Counted from the stretch's first letter, positions 28,823 through 37,684 are shown. The stretch: DNA of 64,000 nt from Faecalibacterium sp. An122 (GCF_002160895.1 NZ_NFLL01000012.1:1-64000), one strand, 5' to 3'. Made by a program: numbers and translations. The notes: generated by a model not told the origin, from the letters alone.

Positions 28823-30154
28823 TTAGTTCTCGGCCTCGGCCTCGCGGGCGATGTTGGCCTTGGCAGCTGCCCGGACGAAGGGCATGTAGATCAGGGTGCT
28901 GACGCAGACGCACAGCACGCCGATCAGCAGGGACAGGGGGTTGTGGCCGCCCGAGCCCAGGAAGGGAATCAGGAAGCCGGGGGTGGTCCAGCCCACGTCC
29001 AGGGTGACGGGCGGGATGATCTGGAACACGATGGTGCACAGGTAGCCGATGATGTTGCAGACCAGCGGGGTTGCGATGAAGGGAATGGCATAGATGGGGT
29101 TCATGACGATGGGCAGACCGAACATCAGGGGCTCATTGATGTTGAACAGGCCGGGGGCAAAAGCCAGCTTGGCGATGGTCATCTGGGTCTTGTCCTTGCG
29201 GGCCACCAGGAAGATGGCGATGATCAGGCCCAGGGTAGCGCCCGAGCCGCCGGTGTTGCCGAAAGCGTCGTTGATGGAGGCCCAGGTCAGGGGGAAGGGG
29301 CAGCCGATGGTGGTGCCCATCTCGCCGTAGTAGGCCAGGTTGGCCACGCCCTGCTCAGCAAACATGACGCTGCGGATGGCGCTGAGGGTGTTGGGGCCAT
29401 GGATGCCCAGGATCCACAGGAACTGCTGAGCCAGAGCAAAGAGCAGGACGGTGAAGATGTTGCTGCCCAGGCTGCGGAAGGGAACCTGGATCATGTTGTA
29501 GATGATGTACTGGACGCCGCCGTCGGTGATGTTGCCAAAGACAAAGCTCAGGACGCTGGCGATGACGAACACGATGATGATGGGGATGACCAGGTTGAAG
29601 GACTGTGCCACAGCGGGGGGCACGCCGTCGGGCATCTTGATCCGCAGTTTTTCATTCTTGGACAGGGCGGGGATGGCCTCGCCCACCAGCAGGCCCACGA
29701 TGATGGCCACGAACAGGCCCTGGGCGCCCATGAAGGTCATGGACAGGGCGCCGTTCTCGTCGTAGGGCGGGTAGATGATGAAGAACACGCCCACAGCGCA
29801 GATGGCGCTCAGCAGGGTGTCGCCGTTTTTGGCCTCAGCCAGCTTGTAGGCGCACAGGAACACGATCAGCAGCGCCATGATATTGGTGGTGCCCTGCAGG
29901 ATGGGGGTCAGGGCGGCCTGGTAGTCGGCCAGGTTGGGGATCAGAGCGCCCAGGTGCAGGATCTTGGCGATGAAGCCGTTGGGGTCCAGCACAGCGTAGT
30001 TGACCAGCATAACCAGCGAACCGGCCAGGGTCATGGGGAACGCCAGGGTGAATGCGTCACGGACGGCCGCCACGTGGCGCTGGCCATTGATTTTGGCCGC
30101 AACAGGCACCAGGGTAGCTTCCATGGCGGCCTGCATTTTATCCATCATAGCCAT
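28823..30154 (-). CDS. PTS lactose/cellobiose-family EIIC permease
   Basis: Membrane channel of the lactose/cellobiose PTS family, 443 residues, about ten membrane segments. Family landmarks include FLWILGIHGPNTLSAIRSVM, the FNINEPLMFGLPIVMNP loop and the GWTTPGFLIPFLGSGG end. It takes up a beta-glucoside while EIIB phosphorylates it. The start follows GAGGAAATCTGAAACA. The gene is third in the operon, 46 bases after the EIIB gene. Confidence 0.96.
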   Translation of the reverse strand: MAMMDKMQAAMEATLVPVAAKINGQRHVAAVRDAFTLAFPMTLAGSLVMLVNYAVLDPNGFIAKILHLGALIPNLADYQAALTPILQGTTNIMALLIVFLCAYKLAEAKNGDTLLSAICAVGVFFIIYPPYDENGALSMTFMGAQGLFVAIIVGLLVGEAIPALSKNEKLRIKMPDGVPPAVAQSFNLVIPIIIVFVIASVLSFVFGNITDGGVQYIIYNMIQVPFRSLGSNIFTVLLFALAQQFLWILGIHGPNTLSAIRSVMFAEQGVANLAYYGEMGTTIGCPFPLTWASINDAFGNTGGSGATLGLIIAIFLVARKDKTQMTIAKLAFAPGLFNINEPLMFGLPIVMNPIYAIPFIATPLVCNIIGYLCTIVFQIIPPVTLDVGWTTPGFLIPFLGSGGHNPLSLLIGVLCVCVSTLIYMPFVRAAAKANIAREAEAEN

Positions 30155-30200
30155 TGTTTCAGATTTCCTCCTCGGTATGGTGTTTCGGCGGGGGCAAAGC

Positions 30201-30512
30201 TTACTTCTTGCCGGCCAGCTTGAGAGCGAACTCCACGACCTTCTTGCCGTTCATGGTGCCGTAGTCCACCATGGGGATCACGTCCACGGGCACGCCCTTG
30301 GGCTCGCAGATCTTCTTGGCGTCGGCCAGCTTGTAGCGGATCTGGGGGCCCAGCAGAGCCACGTCAATGCCGTCGGTCTCCTCGCGCATCTTGGTCTCGC
30401 CGGCGGCCTCGATGTCGGCCTCAATGCCCATTTCCTTGGCGGCGGCGCGCATCTTGGTGACCAGTAGGCTGGTGGACATACCGGCGGCGCAGAACAGACG
30501 AATCTTAAACAT
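30201..30512 (-). CDS. PTS lactose/cellobiose-family EIIB
   Basis: Phosphocarrier of 103 residues. It begins MFKIRLFCAAGMSTSLLVTK with the phosphorylated Cys near residue 8 in the usual P-loop. ATG 30512 was chosen because AAGGAGAG lies just upstream; an ATG three codons earlier is less well spaced. It transfers phosphate from EIIA to the sugar in the EIIC channel. Confidence 0.96.
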   Translation of the reverse strand: MFKIRLFCAAGMSTSLLVTKMRAAAKEMGIEADIEAAGETKMREETDGIDVALLGPQIRYKLADAKKICEPKGVPVDVIPMVDYGTMNGKKVVEFALKLAGKK

Positions 30513-30565
30513 AGAACACACTCTCCTTATCTTCTTCTCAAAGGTAAACCTTTTGCCAGACAGGT

Positions 30566-30883
30566 TCAGCCGGCCATCTTCTTGTACACTTCGATGAACT
30601 TCTCGGCCAGATCAATGACCACCATGGCGGTCATCAGGTGATCCTGGCCGTGGCACATCAGCAGACTCATCGGCACCGCATCGCCGTTGATCTCCTTCTG
30701 CACCAGTTCCGTCTGGAAGTTGTGGGCCGCGTTGATGGTGTCGCGGGCGGCAGCGATCTTGGCGACAGCCTCCTCGAACTGGCCCTGCTCGGCCAGGCCG
30801 ATGGCCTCCATGGCCAGGCTGCGGGCTTCGCCGCTGTTCACCACCAGATTCATTACGATGGCATCGGTGAGATTCTCGTCCAT
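30566..30883 (-). CDS. PTS lactose/cellobiose-family EIIA
   Basis: Helical phosphocarrier of 105 residues, first gene of the operon. The active His is in LLMCHGQDHLMTAM near residue 79; the trimer-interface Asp is also in this motif. The start follows GAAAGGAGAAACGTGCA. It receives phosphate from HPr. A promoter with an overlapping palindrome lies about 75-100 bases upstream. Confidence 0.96.
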   Translation of the reverse strand: MDENLTDAIVMNLVVNSGEARSLAMEAIGLAEQGQFEEAVAKIAAARDTINAAHNFQTELVQKEINGDAVPMSLLMCHGQDHLMTAMVVIDLAEKFIEVYKKMAG

Positions 30884-30955
30884 TGCACGTTTCTCCTTTC
30901 TGTTTTTTGTTTTTTGTGGACCTTGGCGGGGCGCCCGGCCCCGCTTGCTGAAGCC

Positions 30956-30984
30956 AGTATAATCCGTTTTTTTGCCCTTGTCAT
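30956..30984 (-). promoter_or_regulatory. promoter of the PTS operon
   Basis: Minus strand: ATGACA (30984-30979), 17 bases, TATACT (30961-30956). A GC-rich GGGGC/GCCCC hairpin lies in the 5' leader. Confidence 0.72.
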
Positions 30985-31002
30985 CGGTTTTCAGGGCAAA
31001 AA
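30969..31002. promoter_or_regulatory. palindromic operator over the PTS promoter
   Basis: TTTTTGCCCT and AGGGCAAAAA form a perfect 10-base inverted repeat with a 14-base spacer that covers the -35 box. This is the position of a repressor or activator site; the RpiR regulator encoded next door is the natural candidate. Confidence 0.6.
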
Positions 31003-31161
31003 TAACCGGTCAACCCCAAGATAACTTGTTTTTGAACGGCAACGATTCGTTTTTTCTTTTGTGCAATGTCTGCAATTCCACTTCCTGCCGTTCGATACTT
31101 TTGACCAATTTCTTCACAGCCTGTTTTTTGGGCGGGCGGTTTTGTTTTTGTTCCGGTGCAT

Positions 31162-31189
31162 AAAAAAACACCCCGGGGCTCCGGGGTGG
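31162..31189 (-). terminator. terminator of the RpiR gene
   Basis: Minus strand: CACCCCGGAGCCCCGGGGTG stem-loop followed by seven T, shortly after the stop codon. Confidence 0.88.
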
Positions 31190-31200
31190 CGGGTGTGTTT

Positions 31201-31986
31201 TCAGGTTGCGGGCAGCACGGCCAGGCCGGAAGCGCCGTCCTGATCGGGCCGGGCCTGGTACATCCGGCGGCCGATCATCTCCAGCAGGCAGAGCACCGGC
31301 GCCTGGCAGGTGAGCTGAAAGTATCCATCCACCCGCACGTCGGCCATATAATAGTTGAGGTTCAGATCGCTGATCTGGGCCAGGGTGCAACTGGCGCTGT
31401 TGGTGAGGGAGATGAGGGTACAGCCCCGCTCCTTGAGCTGGCGGGCCATGTCGATGACCTGGCGGGTCTCCCCCGACACCGACAGGGCGATGACCACCAC
31501 GCTGTCAAAGCGGGCCTGGGTGGTCATGCAGGTATTGATGGGGGTGAAGGGGTCGTCGATGAAGGTGGCGAAATACCCCACGTTGCACAGGTACCGGGCG
31601 CCGTACTGGGCCAGGATGCTGCTGGTGCCCACCCCGATGAACAGGATGTGTCCCGCGCCCCGCAGCAGCTGGACCGCCCGGTCCACCTGGCTCTGGATGG
31701 CGGGGGAGGACAGCCGCACCAGGAAATCCTGCAGCGCGGCGATGTCCAGGTCGGCCACATCCTTTTTGTCCTGCAGCAGCTCCTGTTTGAGCTGGAGCTT
31801 GAACTCGGTGTAGCCGTCGCAGCCGAACTTTTTGCACATATGCAGCACCGTGGTGGTGGAAACATGCGCCTGGGCCGCCAGCTCCCGGATCTTCATGTAG
31901 ATGACTTTTTCGCGGTTTTTGGTGACGTAGTTGTAGACGGCCATTTCCAGCGCGTTCAGGCTCTGGATTTCTTCGTGGGAAAACAA
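31201..31986 (-). CDS. RpiR/MurR-family sugar-phosphate-responsive regulator
   Basis: Transcription factor of 261 residues. The N-terminal RpiR helix-turn-helix contains KIRELAAQAHVSTTTVLHMC. The C-terminal SIS domain (about 95-235) binds a sugar phosphate, with HILFIGVGTSSILAQ and VIALSVSGETRQVIDMA. The start is TTG at 31986 with GAGGGGGTCGAGG upstream. It is transcribed toward the PTS operon but ends at its own terminator, so it is a separate unit that probably controls the PTS genes in response to a phosphorylated beta-glucoside or glucose 6-phosphate. Confidence 0.93.
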   Translation of the reverse strand: MFSHEEIQSLNALEMAVYNYVTKNREKVIYMKIRELAAQAHVSTTTVLHMCKKFGCDGYTEFKLQLKQELLQDKKDVADLDIAALQDFLVRLSSPAIQSQVDRAVQLLRGAGHILFIGVGTSSILAQYGARYLCNVGYFATFIDDPFTPINTCMTTQARFDSVVVIALSVSGETRQVIDMARQLKERGCTLISLTNSASCTLAQISDLNLNYYMADVRVDGYFQLTCQAPVLCLLEMIGRRMYQARPDQDGASGLAVLPAT

Positions 31987-32056
31987 CAGTCCTCGACCCC
32001 CTCGCCCCGCGGGCGCCCCGCCCCCGGGTCATTTTTACACCCATTGGGTAGATTTC

Positions 32057-32074
32057 GAAACATTTTTCTGTTTC
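32057..32074 (-). promoter_or_regulatory. candidate RpiR autoregulatory operator
   Basis: GAAACA-N6-TGTTTC, a perfect six-base inverted repeat directly downstream of the -10 box and spanning the expected transcription start. Confidence 0.55.
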
Positions 32075-32103
32075 ATTTTAACATAACCGCCCTGTTTTGA
32101 CAA
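32075..32103 (-). promoter_or_regulatory. promoter of the RpiR gene
   Basis: Minus strand: TTGTCA (32103-32098), 17 bases, TAAAAT (32080-32075). Confidence 0.75.
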
Positions 32104-32108
32104 CCGCC

Positions 32109-33482
32109 CTACTTTTCTCCGATCCAGATGGTGACGGTCAAACCGTGGGGGGAGGTGTTGGAGAAGGACAGGCGGCCCCGGTGGGCCTGGACAATCTGGC
32201 GGACAATCCGCAGGCCCAGGCCGTGTTCTCCGGCGGGGTCGGCGGGCTGGGTGCTGGCCAGCGGCCCGCCCCGGTTGAGGGTCTGGAGCTGGGCGGGGCT
32301 GACCCCGCAGCCGTCGTCGGCGATGATGAACAGGCAGCCCGCCGCGGTGGCGGGGGCGGGAGCCACCGTCACGGTGATCCGGCAGCCGCCGGGGTTGTGG
32401 CGGATGCAGTTGCGCAGCAGGTTGGAGAGCATCCGGTCCAGCAGGGCCGGGTCCCCCGCCACCGGCAGATGGCGGCCCGGGTGGGCCTCCATGAAGGTCA
32501 GGGTGTAGCAGTCGGCCAGGCCGTCGTTGAGCACCTCGCTCACCGCCTGGCGGGCCAGCTCCACCCCGTCCAGCTTTTTCTGGTCGATGGGCCGCAGGGC
32601 GTATTCCAGCCGGGTGGTCAGGTTCAGGTCGGCCACCAGGCTGGTGAGCTTTTCGCTCTGGCGGCGGATGGCCCCCGCCTGTTCCCGGGCCCAGGGCGGC
32701 AGTTCCCCGCTCTCCTCCAGCTCGCTGGCATACCCCAGAATCACCGACAGCGGGGTGCGGATGTCGTGGGAGATGCCCCGAATCCATTCGGCCCGGGTGT
32801 TATCCTTGCGGGTGATGTAGGCGGCGGCCCGGTTGAGGCTGGTGTTGATTTCGGCCAGCTCGCCGTCCTCCTGGAGGCGGACCGGCTTGCCGTCGGCCAG
32901 GCTGCGGATGGCGTTGAGGATGGGGCCCATGGCCTTTTCCACCCGCCGGGCGCTGTGGATGAACAGCACCACCACCAGCAGTACATTGATATAAAAGATG
33001 CCGCAGGCCAGGGTGGTGAGAAAATCGTAGTAGTCCCGGCCCAGGGAGACGTAATACTTGGCCATGGAGCCCTTGGGCCGGCCCACCACCGCCAGGCTGC
33101 CGTCGTCCAGGGCCCAGACGGTGACCGGCCAGTCCTCCAGATACCACCGGCTGAACTGGGCGATGTCGCCGGAGGAATAGGCCCGGGGCAGCTCGGCGGG
33201 CATCTGGTATTCCCAGGCCACCTGTCCCGCCGGGCTGAGGACCATGGCCCAGGCCCGCTCCTCCTTCAGCATCCCGATGGCCTCGGGGTCGGCCTGCCAG
33301 CTGCTGCCGCCGCCCTGGAGATGGGCGCAGAAATCCACAATTTGAAACCGGTCCGAAGGGCCTTTCACCTCGCTGATCCCCAGCAGCACCACCAGCACCG
33401 CAATGTTGGTGAACAGCAGCAGGGCCAGCAGGCCCACGGTGGAAAAGACATACCGGCGGAAAAAGCGTCGTACGGGATTCAT
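32109..33482 (-). CDS. two-component sensor histidine kinase
   Basis: Membrane kinase of 457 residues. ATG 33482 overlaps the response-regulator stop by four bases (ATGA). Membrane segments lie near residues 11-36 and 150-175 and flank an extracellular sensor of about 115 residues. A HAMP-like linker follows, then HisKA with the phospho-acceptor His in GISHDIRTPLSVILGYASEL, and HATPase_c with NLLRNCIRHNPGG, IADDGCGVS and GEHGLGLRIV. It phosphorylates the upstream-encoded OmpR-type regulator. The signal is unknown; the GT51 and prenyltransferase genes nearby make an envelope signal possible but unproven. Confidence 0.95.
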   Translation of the reverse strand: MNPVRRFFRRYVFSTVGLLALLLFTNIAVLVVLLGISEVKGPSDRFQIVDFCAHLQGGGSSWQADPEAIGMLKEERAWAMVLSPAGQVAWEYQMPAELPRAYSSGDIAQFSRWYLEDWPVTVWALDDGSLAVVGRPKGSMAKYYVSLGRDYYDFLTTLACGIFYINVLLVVVLFIHSARRVEKAMGPILNAIRSLADGKPVRLQEDGELAEINTSLNRAAAYITRKDNTRAEWIRGISHDIRTPLSVILGYASELEESGELPPWAREQAGAIRRQSEKLTSLVADLNLTTRLEYALRPIDQKKLDGVELARQAVSEVLNDGLADCYTLTFMEAHPGRHLPVAGDPALLDRMLSNLLRNCIRHNPGGCRITVTVAPAPATAAGCLFIIADDGCGVSPAQLQTLNRGGPLASTQPADPAGEHGLGLRIVRQIVQAHRGRLSFSNTSPHGLTVTIWIGEK

Positions 33483-34186
33483 CGGCCCGCCCCCTTGGCG
33501 TCGGGCAGATCCAGCCGGTAGCCCAGCCCCTTCACCGTCACAATGGACACCGGACGGGAGGGGTTCGCCTCCATTTTTTCCCGCAGATGGCGGATGTGGG
33601 TGGCCAGGGTGCACTCGTAACCCTGCCAGACCGGCCCGCAGACCGTCTCGCACAGGGCGCCGGTGGTGACGATGCGGCCGGCGTTCTCGTACAGCTTGCG
33701 GAACAGCTGCAGTTCCTTGGCGGTCAGGGGGAAAGTCTGGCCGTCCCGGCGGACGGCGGCGTTCTCGATGTCCACCTCGGCGGCGGCCAGCCGGACCCGG
33801 TGCCCGGTGGCGGGGCTGGTGCGCCGCAGGATGGCCTGGGCCCGGAACAGCAGTTCCCGGGGCAGGAAGGGCTTGGCCAGATAGTCGTCGGCCCCGCTCT
33901 CAAAGCCGGTGAACTTGTCCTCGGCCTCGCTGCGGGCGGTGAGCATCAGCACCGGCACGCTGCTGGTGCGGCGCAGTTCCCGCAGCACCGAAAACCCGTC
34001 CATTCCCGGCATCATCACGTCCAGAATCACCAGATCCGGCCGCCGGGCGGCGCACAGGGCCAGGGCCTGGGGGCCGTTCCCTGCCGTCATCACCTGGCCG
34101 TAGCCGGCCCGGACAAAAATCCCCCGCACCATCTCCAGCAGTTCCGCTTCGTCGTCCACGATCAGGATGGTTTTGTCCTCATTCAT
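33479..34186 (-). CDS. OmpR/PhoB-family response regulator
   Basis: DNA-binding response regulator of 235 residues. The receiver domain has the acidic pair VDDE, the phospho-acceptor Asp in LVILDVMMPGMDG, and Lys in YLAKPF. The C-terminal winged helix includes LTAKELQLFRKLYENAGRIV and THIRHLREKMEANPSRPVSI, then GLGYRLD. ATG follows GGAGGTGAAACGGG. It is first of a two-gene unit with the histidine kinase and is divergent from the GT51 gene. Confidence 0.96.
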   Translation of the reverse strand: MNEDKTILIVDDEAELLEMVRGIFVRAGYGQVMTAGNGPQALALCAARRPDLVILDVMMPGMDGFSVLRELRRTSSVPVLMLTARSEAEDKFTGFESGADDYLAKPFLPRELLFRAQAILRRTSPATGHRVRLAAAEVDIENAAVRRDGQTFPLTAKELQLFRKLYENAGRIVTTGALCETVCGPVWQGYECTLATHIRHLREKMEANPSRPVSIVTVKGLGYRLDLPDAKGAGR

Positions 34187-34279
34187 CCCGTTTCACCTCC
34201 AGCCCGATGGCATCCGCCCCTTCCCGGGGGCCGGCCGGGAGGGGCTGCGGCGGCCCAATCTGCCGCCTGAATCAAATCC

Positions 34280-34308
34280 ATTGTACCACAAGGGCCGCCC
34301 CCTGCCTA
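34280..34308 (-). promoter_or_regulatory. promoter of the two-component operon
   Basis: Minus strand: TAGGCA (34308-34303), 17 bases, TACAAT (34285-34280). Confidence 0.55.
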
Positions 34309-34382
34309 CGGCCCCGGGGGAATCTCAAGGGAAAATCAAGACCATCCATCTTTGAGTTTCGCTGGAAATTCCCCCGCCGCCG

Positions 34383-34412
34383 TAGTCAAAACCGCCTGTC
34401 CTGCGTTATAAT
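34383..34412 (+). promoter_or_regulatory. promoter of the GT51 gene
   Basis: TAGTCA, 18 bases, TATAAT, about 125 bases before the start codon. Confidence 0.55.
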
Positions 34413-34536
34413 AAGAGAAGCGGAGCCCTGTTTTCCGGACGGGCCCGCCCGGACGTCCCGCAGAGCTGCGGCCTGCGGGCAAAGGGAGCCCGTCTCCCCA
34501 TTCTGTCAAAACGCCTACATACGAGGTATGATTGTT

Positions 34537-35232
34537 ATGCGATTTTTCCTGAACCTGCTCAAGCGGCTGCTGGTGCTGGCGCTGGCGGCCGCGCTGGTGG
34601 CGGGCGGCCTGCTGACCGTCCGGGGCTACCAGCTGTACCGCCGGGCCCTGGAGGACCAGAGCCTGGAAGCCACGGTGGACGCCATCCGCTCCGCCCCCGA
34701 TTACGCCCCCCTGAGCGACCTGCCCCAGCTGTATCTCAACGCAGTCATCGCGGTGGAGGACCACCGCTTCACCCAGCACGGCGGCATCGACCTCATCGCC
34801 ATCACCCGGGCGGCCATCTACGACCTGGCCACCGGCACCCTGGACCAGGGCGGCAGCACCATCACCCAGCAGGTGGCCAAAAACCTGTTCTTCACCCAGG
34901 AGAAGGAGTTCACCCGCAAGATCGCCGAGGTGTTCATGGCCTTCGCCCTGGAGCGCCATTACACCAAGGGGGAAATTCTGGAGCTGTACGTCAACACCAT
35001 CTATTTCGGCGACGGCTACTACGGGGTCACCGAGGCCTGCGCCGGCTATTTCGGCAAGACCCCCGCCGAGATCACCCCCTACGAGGCCACCCTTCTGGCG
35101 GGCATCCCCAACGCGCCCTCGGTCTACTCCCTCAGCGCCAACCCCGACCTGGCCGACCAGCGCCAGGACTATGTGGTGCGCCAGATGGTGAAATACGGCT
35201 ACCTCACCGACGAGGAGGCCGCCGCCCTCTGA
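34537..35232 (+). CDS. monofunctional peptidoglycan glycosyltransferase (GT51)
   Basis: Polymerises lipid II glycan strands at the outer membrane face. ATG 34537 was preferred over the in-frame ATG at 34528 because GAGG then has ten bases of spacing. The 231-residue protein has one N-terminal membrane anchor (about 5-27) and a GT51 domain with catalytic Glu in VEDHRFTQHGGID, QGGSTITQQVAKN, RKIAEVFMAFALE and YVNTIYFGDGYYGV. There is no transpeptidase domain, so it resembles MtgA/SgtB proteins and not bifunctional PBPs. It stands alone between a divergent two-component operon and a terminator. Confidence 0.94.
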   Translation: MRFFLNLLKRLLVLALAAALVAGGLLTVRGYQLYRRALEDQSLEATVDAIRSAPDYAPLSDLPQLYLNAVIAVEDHRFTQHGGIDLIAITRAAIYDLATGTLDQGGSTITQQVAKNLFFTQEKEFTRKIAEVFMAFALERHYTKGEILELYVNTIYFGDGYYGVTEACAGYFGKTPAEITPYEATLLAGIPNAPSVYSLSANPDLADQRQDYVVRQMVKYGYLTDEEAAAL

Positions 35233-35266
35233 CCGGCCCCCTCCTCCCATCCAAAGCAAAACCGCC

Positions 35267-35298
35267 GCCCCGGTTTTGGCCGGGCACGGCGGTTTTTT
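35267..35298. terminator. terminator between GT51 and prenyltransferase genes
   Basis: AAAACCGCCG pairs with CGGCGGTTTT around an inner CCGG/CCGG hairpin with six T following on the plus strand. It lies between convergent genes. Confidence 0.8.
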
Positions 35299-35349
35299 GT
35301 TGTTTTTCTTTGCGCCGGGCTGCGTCCGATGAGCGGGGCCTCCCCCGCT

Positions 35350-35991
35350 TCACCCGCCCCTGGTCACATCCTGCTTCTGATACCACGCCAGCGCGGCGGC
35401 GAAGTCCTCGGGCTGGAAGTCGGGCCACAGCCGGTCCACCACATAAAAGTCCGCATACACCGCCTGCACCGGCAAAAATCCCGACAGACGCCGCATGCCG
35501 CCCCAGCGGATCACCAGATCCACCCGGGAGATATCCCGGCTGCGGAGGCTCTCGGTGATTTTCCGGCGGCTGGACCCGGGCCGGTCCAGATCGGCCAGAT
35601 CCCATTCCCAGCCGTAATTCACCAGAAAGTTCACCCGGATGCCCCCGCCGTTCAGGTCGGTACGGGTGCGGTACTGCCGCAGCGGCTCGGGAAAGGCCGC
35701 AGCCCGGTCGTCCCCTGCCACCAGCAGGGACACCGGCTCGGCGGCAATCCGTTCCACCGCCTCCACGCAGGCCCTGGAAAAGGCCGCCACCTGTTCCGCC
35801 GGGCGGCGGCAGTTGTCGGTGGTGAAGCCGTAATAGGTAATCTCCTCCACCCCGGCCTGCCGGGCCAGATGCAGCACCTCCACCCCCGGCGCCAGACCGT
35901 GGGTGTAGCCGTCCTGTTTGGGCATCCCCGCCCCCTGGGCCCAGCGGCGGTTGCCGTCCGGGATGATCCCGATATGCTTTGGTATGCGCAT
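35350..35991 (-). CDS. short, divergent cis-prenyltransferase (UppS family)
   Basis: Isoprenyl diphosphate synthase family protein of 213 residues, shorter than the usual 240-260. ATG 35991 follows GGGAGGGAG. It has HIGIIPDGNRRWA with the catalytic Asp12, YYGFTTDNCRRP in place of FSTENWKRP, and VDLVIRWGGMRRLSGFLPVQ near the end. The Glu normally in the GGExRxS motif is Met here, and the later AYAELY-type Glu is replaced by Asp (YADFY). It may therefore make a shorter product or be an accessory homologue of the main undecaprenyl synthase. A terminator follows on one side and an element on the other. Confidence 0.85.
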   Translation of the reverse strand: MRIPKHIGIIPDGNRRWAQGAGMPKQDGYTHGLAPGVEVLHLARQAGVEEITYYGFTTDNCRRPAEQVAAFSRACVEAVERIAAEPVSLLVAGDDRAAAFPEPLRQYRTRTDLNGGGIRVNFLVNYGWEWDLADLDRPGSSRRKITESLRSRDISRVDLVIRWGGMRRLSGFLPVQAVYADFYVVDRLWPDFQPEDFAAALAWYQKQDVTRGG

Positions 35992-36111
35992 GGAAAACTC
36001 CCTCCCTTTCTCCTCCCAGCTTGGGCCGGACGGGCGGGGGTTATGCAGCCAAAGCAAAAACCGCGCGGGATTCCCGGAAGATTCCCACATCCGGATGCGC
36101 TCCTCTCACAC

Positions 36112-36147
36112 AAAAAAGCCCCTGAAATCAAGCGATTTCAGAGGCTT
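36112..36147 (-). terminator. terminator overlapping the recombinase 3' end
   Basis: Minus strand: AGCCTCTGAAATC pairs with GATTTCAGGGGCT around GCTT, followed by six T. The stem includes the last codons and stop of the recombinase gene. Confidence 0.85.
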
Positions 36148-37612
36148 CTGGTCGAGCGAGAGAAGATAAATCCGAACGTTCAATCTGGTCAAAGGTGATC
36201 TGCTCTGCCCCTTCCTTATAATTGAAGGTCACCAGAATGGAGTCATCATACACTACCACGCTGTTGACAAAGCTGTCAATCAACCGCCTCCGGCCTTCCA
36301 GGGTGTTGATGTCCACTTTGCGGAACTGGAGGATATAGAACTGAATTTGCTCTCGGGTAAACTGAGGCTTTTTCATTTCTTCCTTGACAATGCTCAGTTC
36401 CAGCTTTTCCTTGGTTTCCTCCATTTCATCCAACCGACGCTTCACAGAGGCATTGAAAGCGCCGGCCTGGATGGCGTTCAGCAGATTGTCGATTGCTTTC
36501 TCAGTGTCTGCGAGCTGCCGGCGCAGGGCAGGCAGCTCGCTGCTCTCCTGCCCCTGCAAGGCCAATGCCTGATCGGTAAAATACTCCACAAAGGCATCGT
36601 CCATGATGTTTCTCATAACGGAATCCACCACGGCCCGCTCCAAAGGCTCCTTCCTGACGCTCCTGTGCTTGGCTGTACAGATCTTCTTCTTTTTGCTGTT
36701 GACGCAGCGGTAATAGTGATATACCCTTCCTTTGCTGGAGCTTCTGCCGGACTCGCCCACCATCATCGCCTTGCAGGAGCCGCAAAACAATTTGGTAGTC
36801 AGCAGGTAATCATCCTCGGCCTTGTGACGGGCCGGGGCCTTTTTGTTTTTCTGCATCTGGCTCTGCACTCGCTCAAACAAATCCGTCGGGACCAGAGCCG
36901 GAATGCCATCCGGCACCACGATATCGCGATACTTGTATTCACCGATATACTTTCGGTTGTGGAGAATCCCCGAGATGAAATTCAGGTCCGCCACTTTGCC
37001 CCGCACCGTTGTAACCCCCAGACCATTCAGATGATCCACGATCTCTTTCATGGTGGAGCCTGTGTCGTACATTTTGAAAATATCCAACACTATAGGGGCT
37101 CTGACCGGGTCGGGCTGGTATTGCTTATTGGCATCAATGATAAACCCAAACGTGGGTGTGCCGCCATTATATTTGCACTTGAGGGCATTTTCGGTATGGC
37201 CGCGGATGACCTTTACAGACAGTTCCGCGGAATAATATTCTGCCATGCCTTCCAGCATGGACTCCAGGATGATGCCCTCCGGGCCATCGGCAATGTTTTC
37301 TTTTGCCGAAATCACCCGCACGCCATTCTTTTTCAGGACAGCTTTATAATGGGCACTGTCATAGCGGTTGCGGGCAAAGCGGTCCAGCTTCCAGACTACG
37401 ACCACGTCAAACAGACCTTTGGCGCTGTCTTTAATCATCCGCTGGAAGTCGGGGCGATTGTCTGTTTTGGCAGAAAGGGCACGGTCAATATATTCCTTTA
37501 TGACGGTCATCCCATTCCGGCTGCAATATTCCATGCACTCCCGGAGCTGGCCTTCAATGGACTCTTCCCGTTGGTTGTCGGAGGAGTAGCGGGCATAGAT
37601 TACAGCGTTCAT
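36128..37612 (-). CDS. large serine recombinase (site-specific integrase)
   Basis: Serine integrase of 494 residues. ATG 37612 follows GAGGAGGTGACAGG. The N-terminal resolvase domain has catalytic Ser10 in YARYSSDNQ and the Arg pair in WKLDRFARNR. A recombinase domain with GFIIDANKQYQPDPVRAPIV follows, then a zinc ribbon (CGSC and a later C-x-C pair, about 285-330) and a C-terminal coiled coil rich in Glu/Lys. Such enzymes insert and excise mobile elements at short att sites. No att core is recognisable here, and the only companion genes are an IS110 element and an XRE gene. Lower GC than the flanks supports transfer. Confidence 0.95.
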   Translation of the reverse strand: MNAVIYARYSSDNQREESIEGQLRECMEYCSRNGMTVIKEYIDRALSAKTDNRPDFQRMIKDSAKGLFDVVVVWKLDRFARNRYDSAHYKAVLKKNGVRVISAKENIADGPEGIILESMLEGMAEYYSAELSVKVIRGHTENALKCKYNGGTPTFGFIIDANKQYQPDPVRAPIVLDIFKMYDTGSTMKEIVDHLNGLGVTTVRGKVADLNFISGILHNRKYIGEYKYRDIVVPDGIPALVPTDLFERVQSQMQKNKKAPARHKAEDDYLLTTKLFCGSCKAMMVGESGRSSSKGRVYHYYRCVNSKKKKICTAKHRSVRKEPLERAVVDSVMRNIMDDAFVEYFTDQALALQGQESSELPALRRQLADTEKAIDNLLNAIQAGAFNASVKRRLDEMEETKEKLELSIVKEEMKKPQFTREQIQFYILQFRKVDINTLEGRRRLIDSFVNSVVVYDDSILVTFNYKEGAEQITFDQIERSDLSSLARPEASEIA

Positions 37613-37684
37613 CCTGTCACCTCCTCGTATAATAAGTTTCAAAGTTAATAATTTAGGTATCAGCAGGCTTAGAGATGCCCGTGA

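Noticed and set aside
37613-37684. Short inverted repeats as IS ends
   Set aside because: IS110 elements lack typical terminal inverted repeats, and no convincing matching pair was found at the right side.
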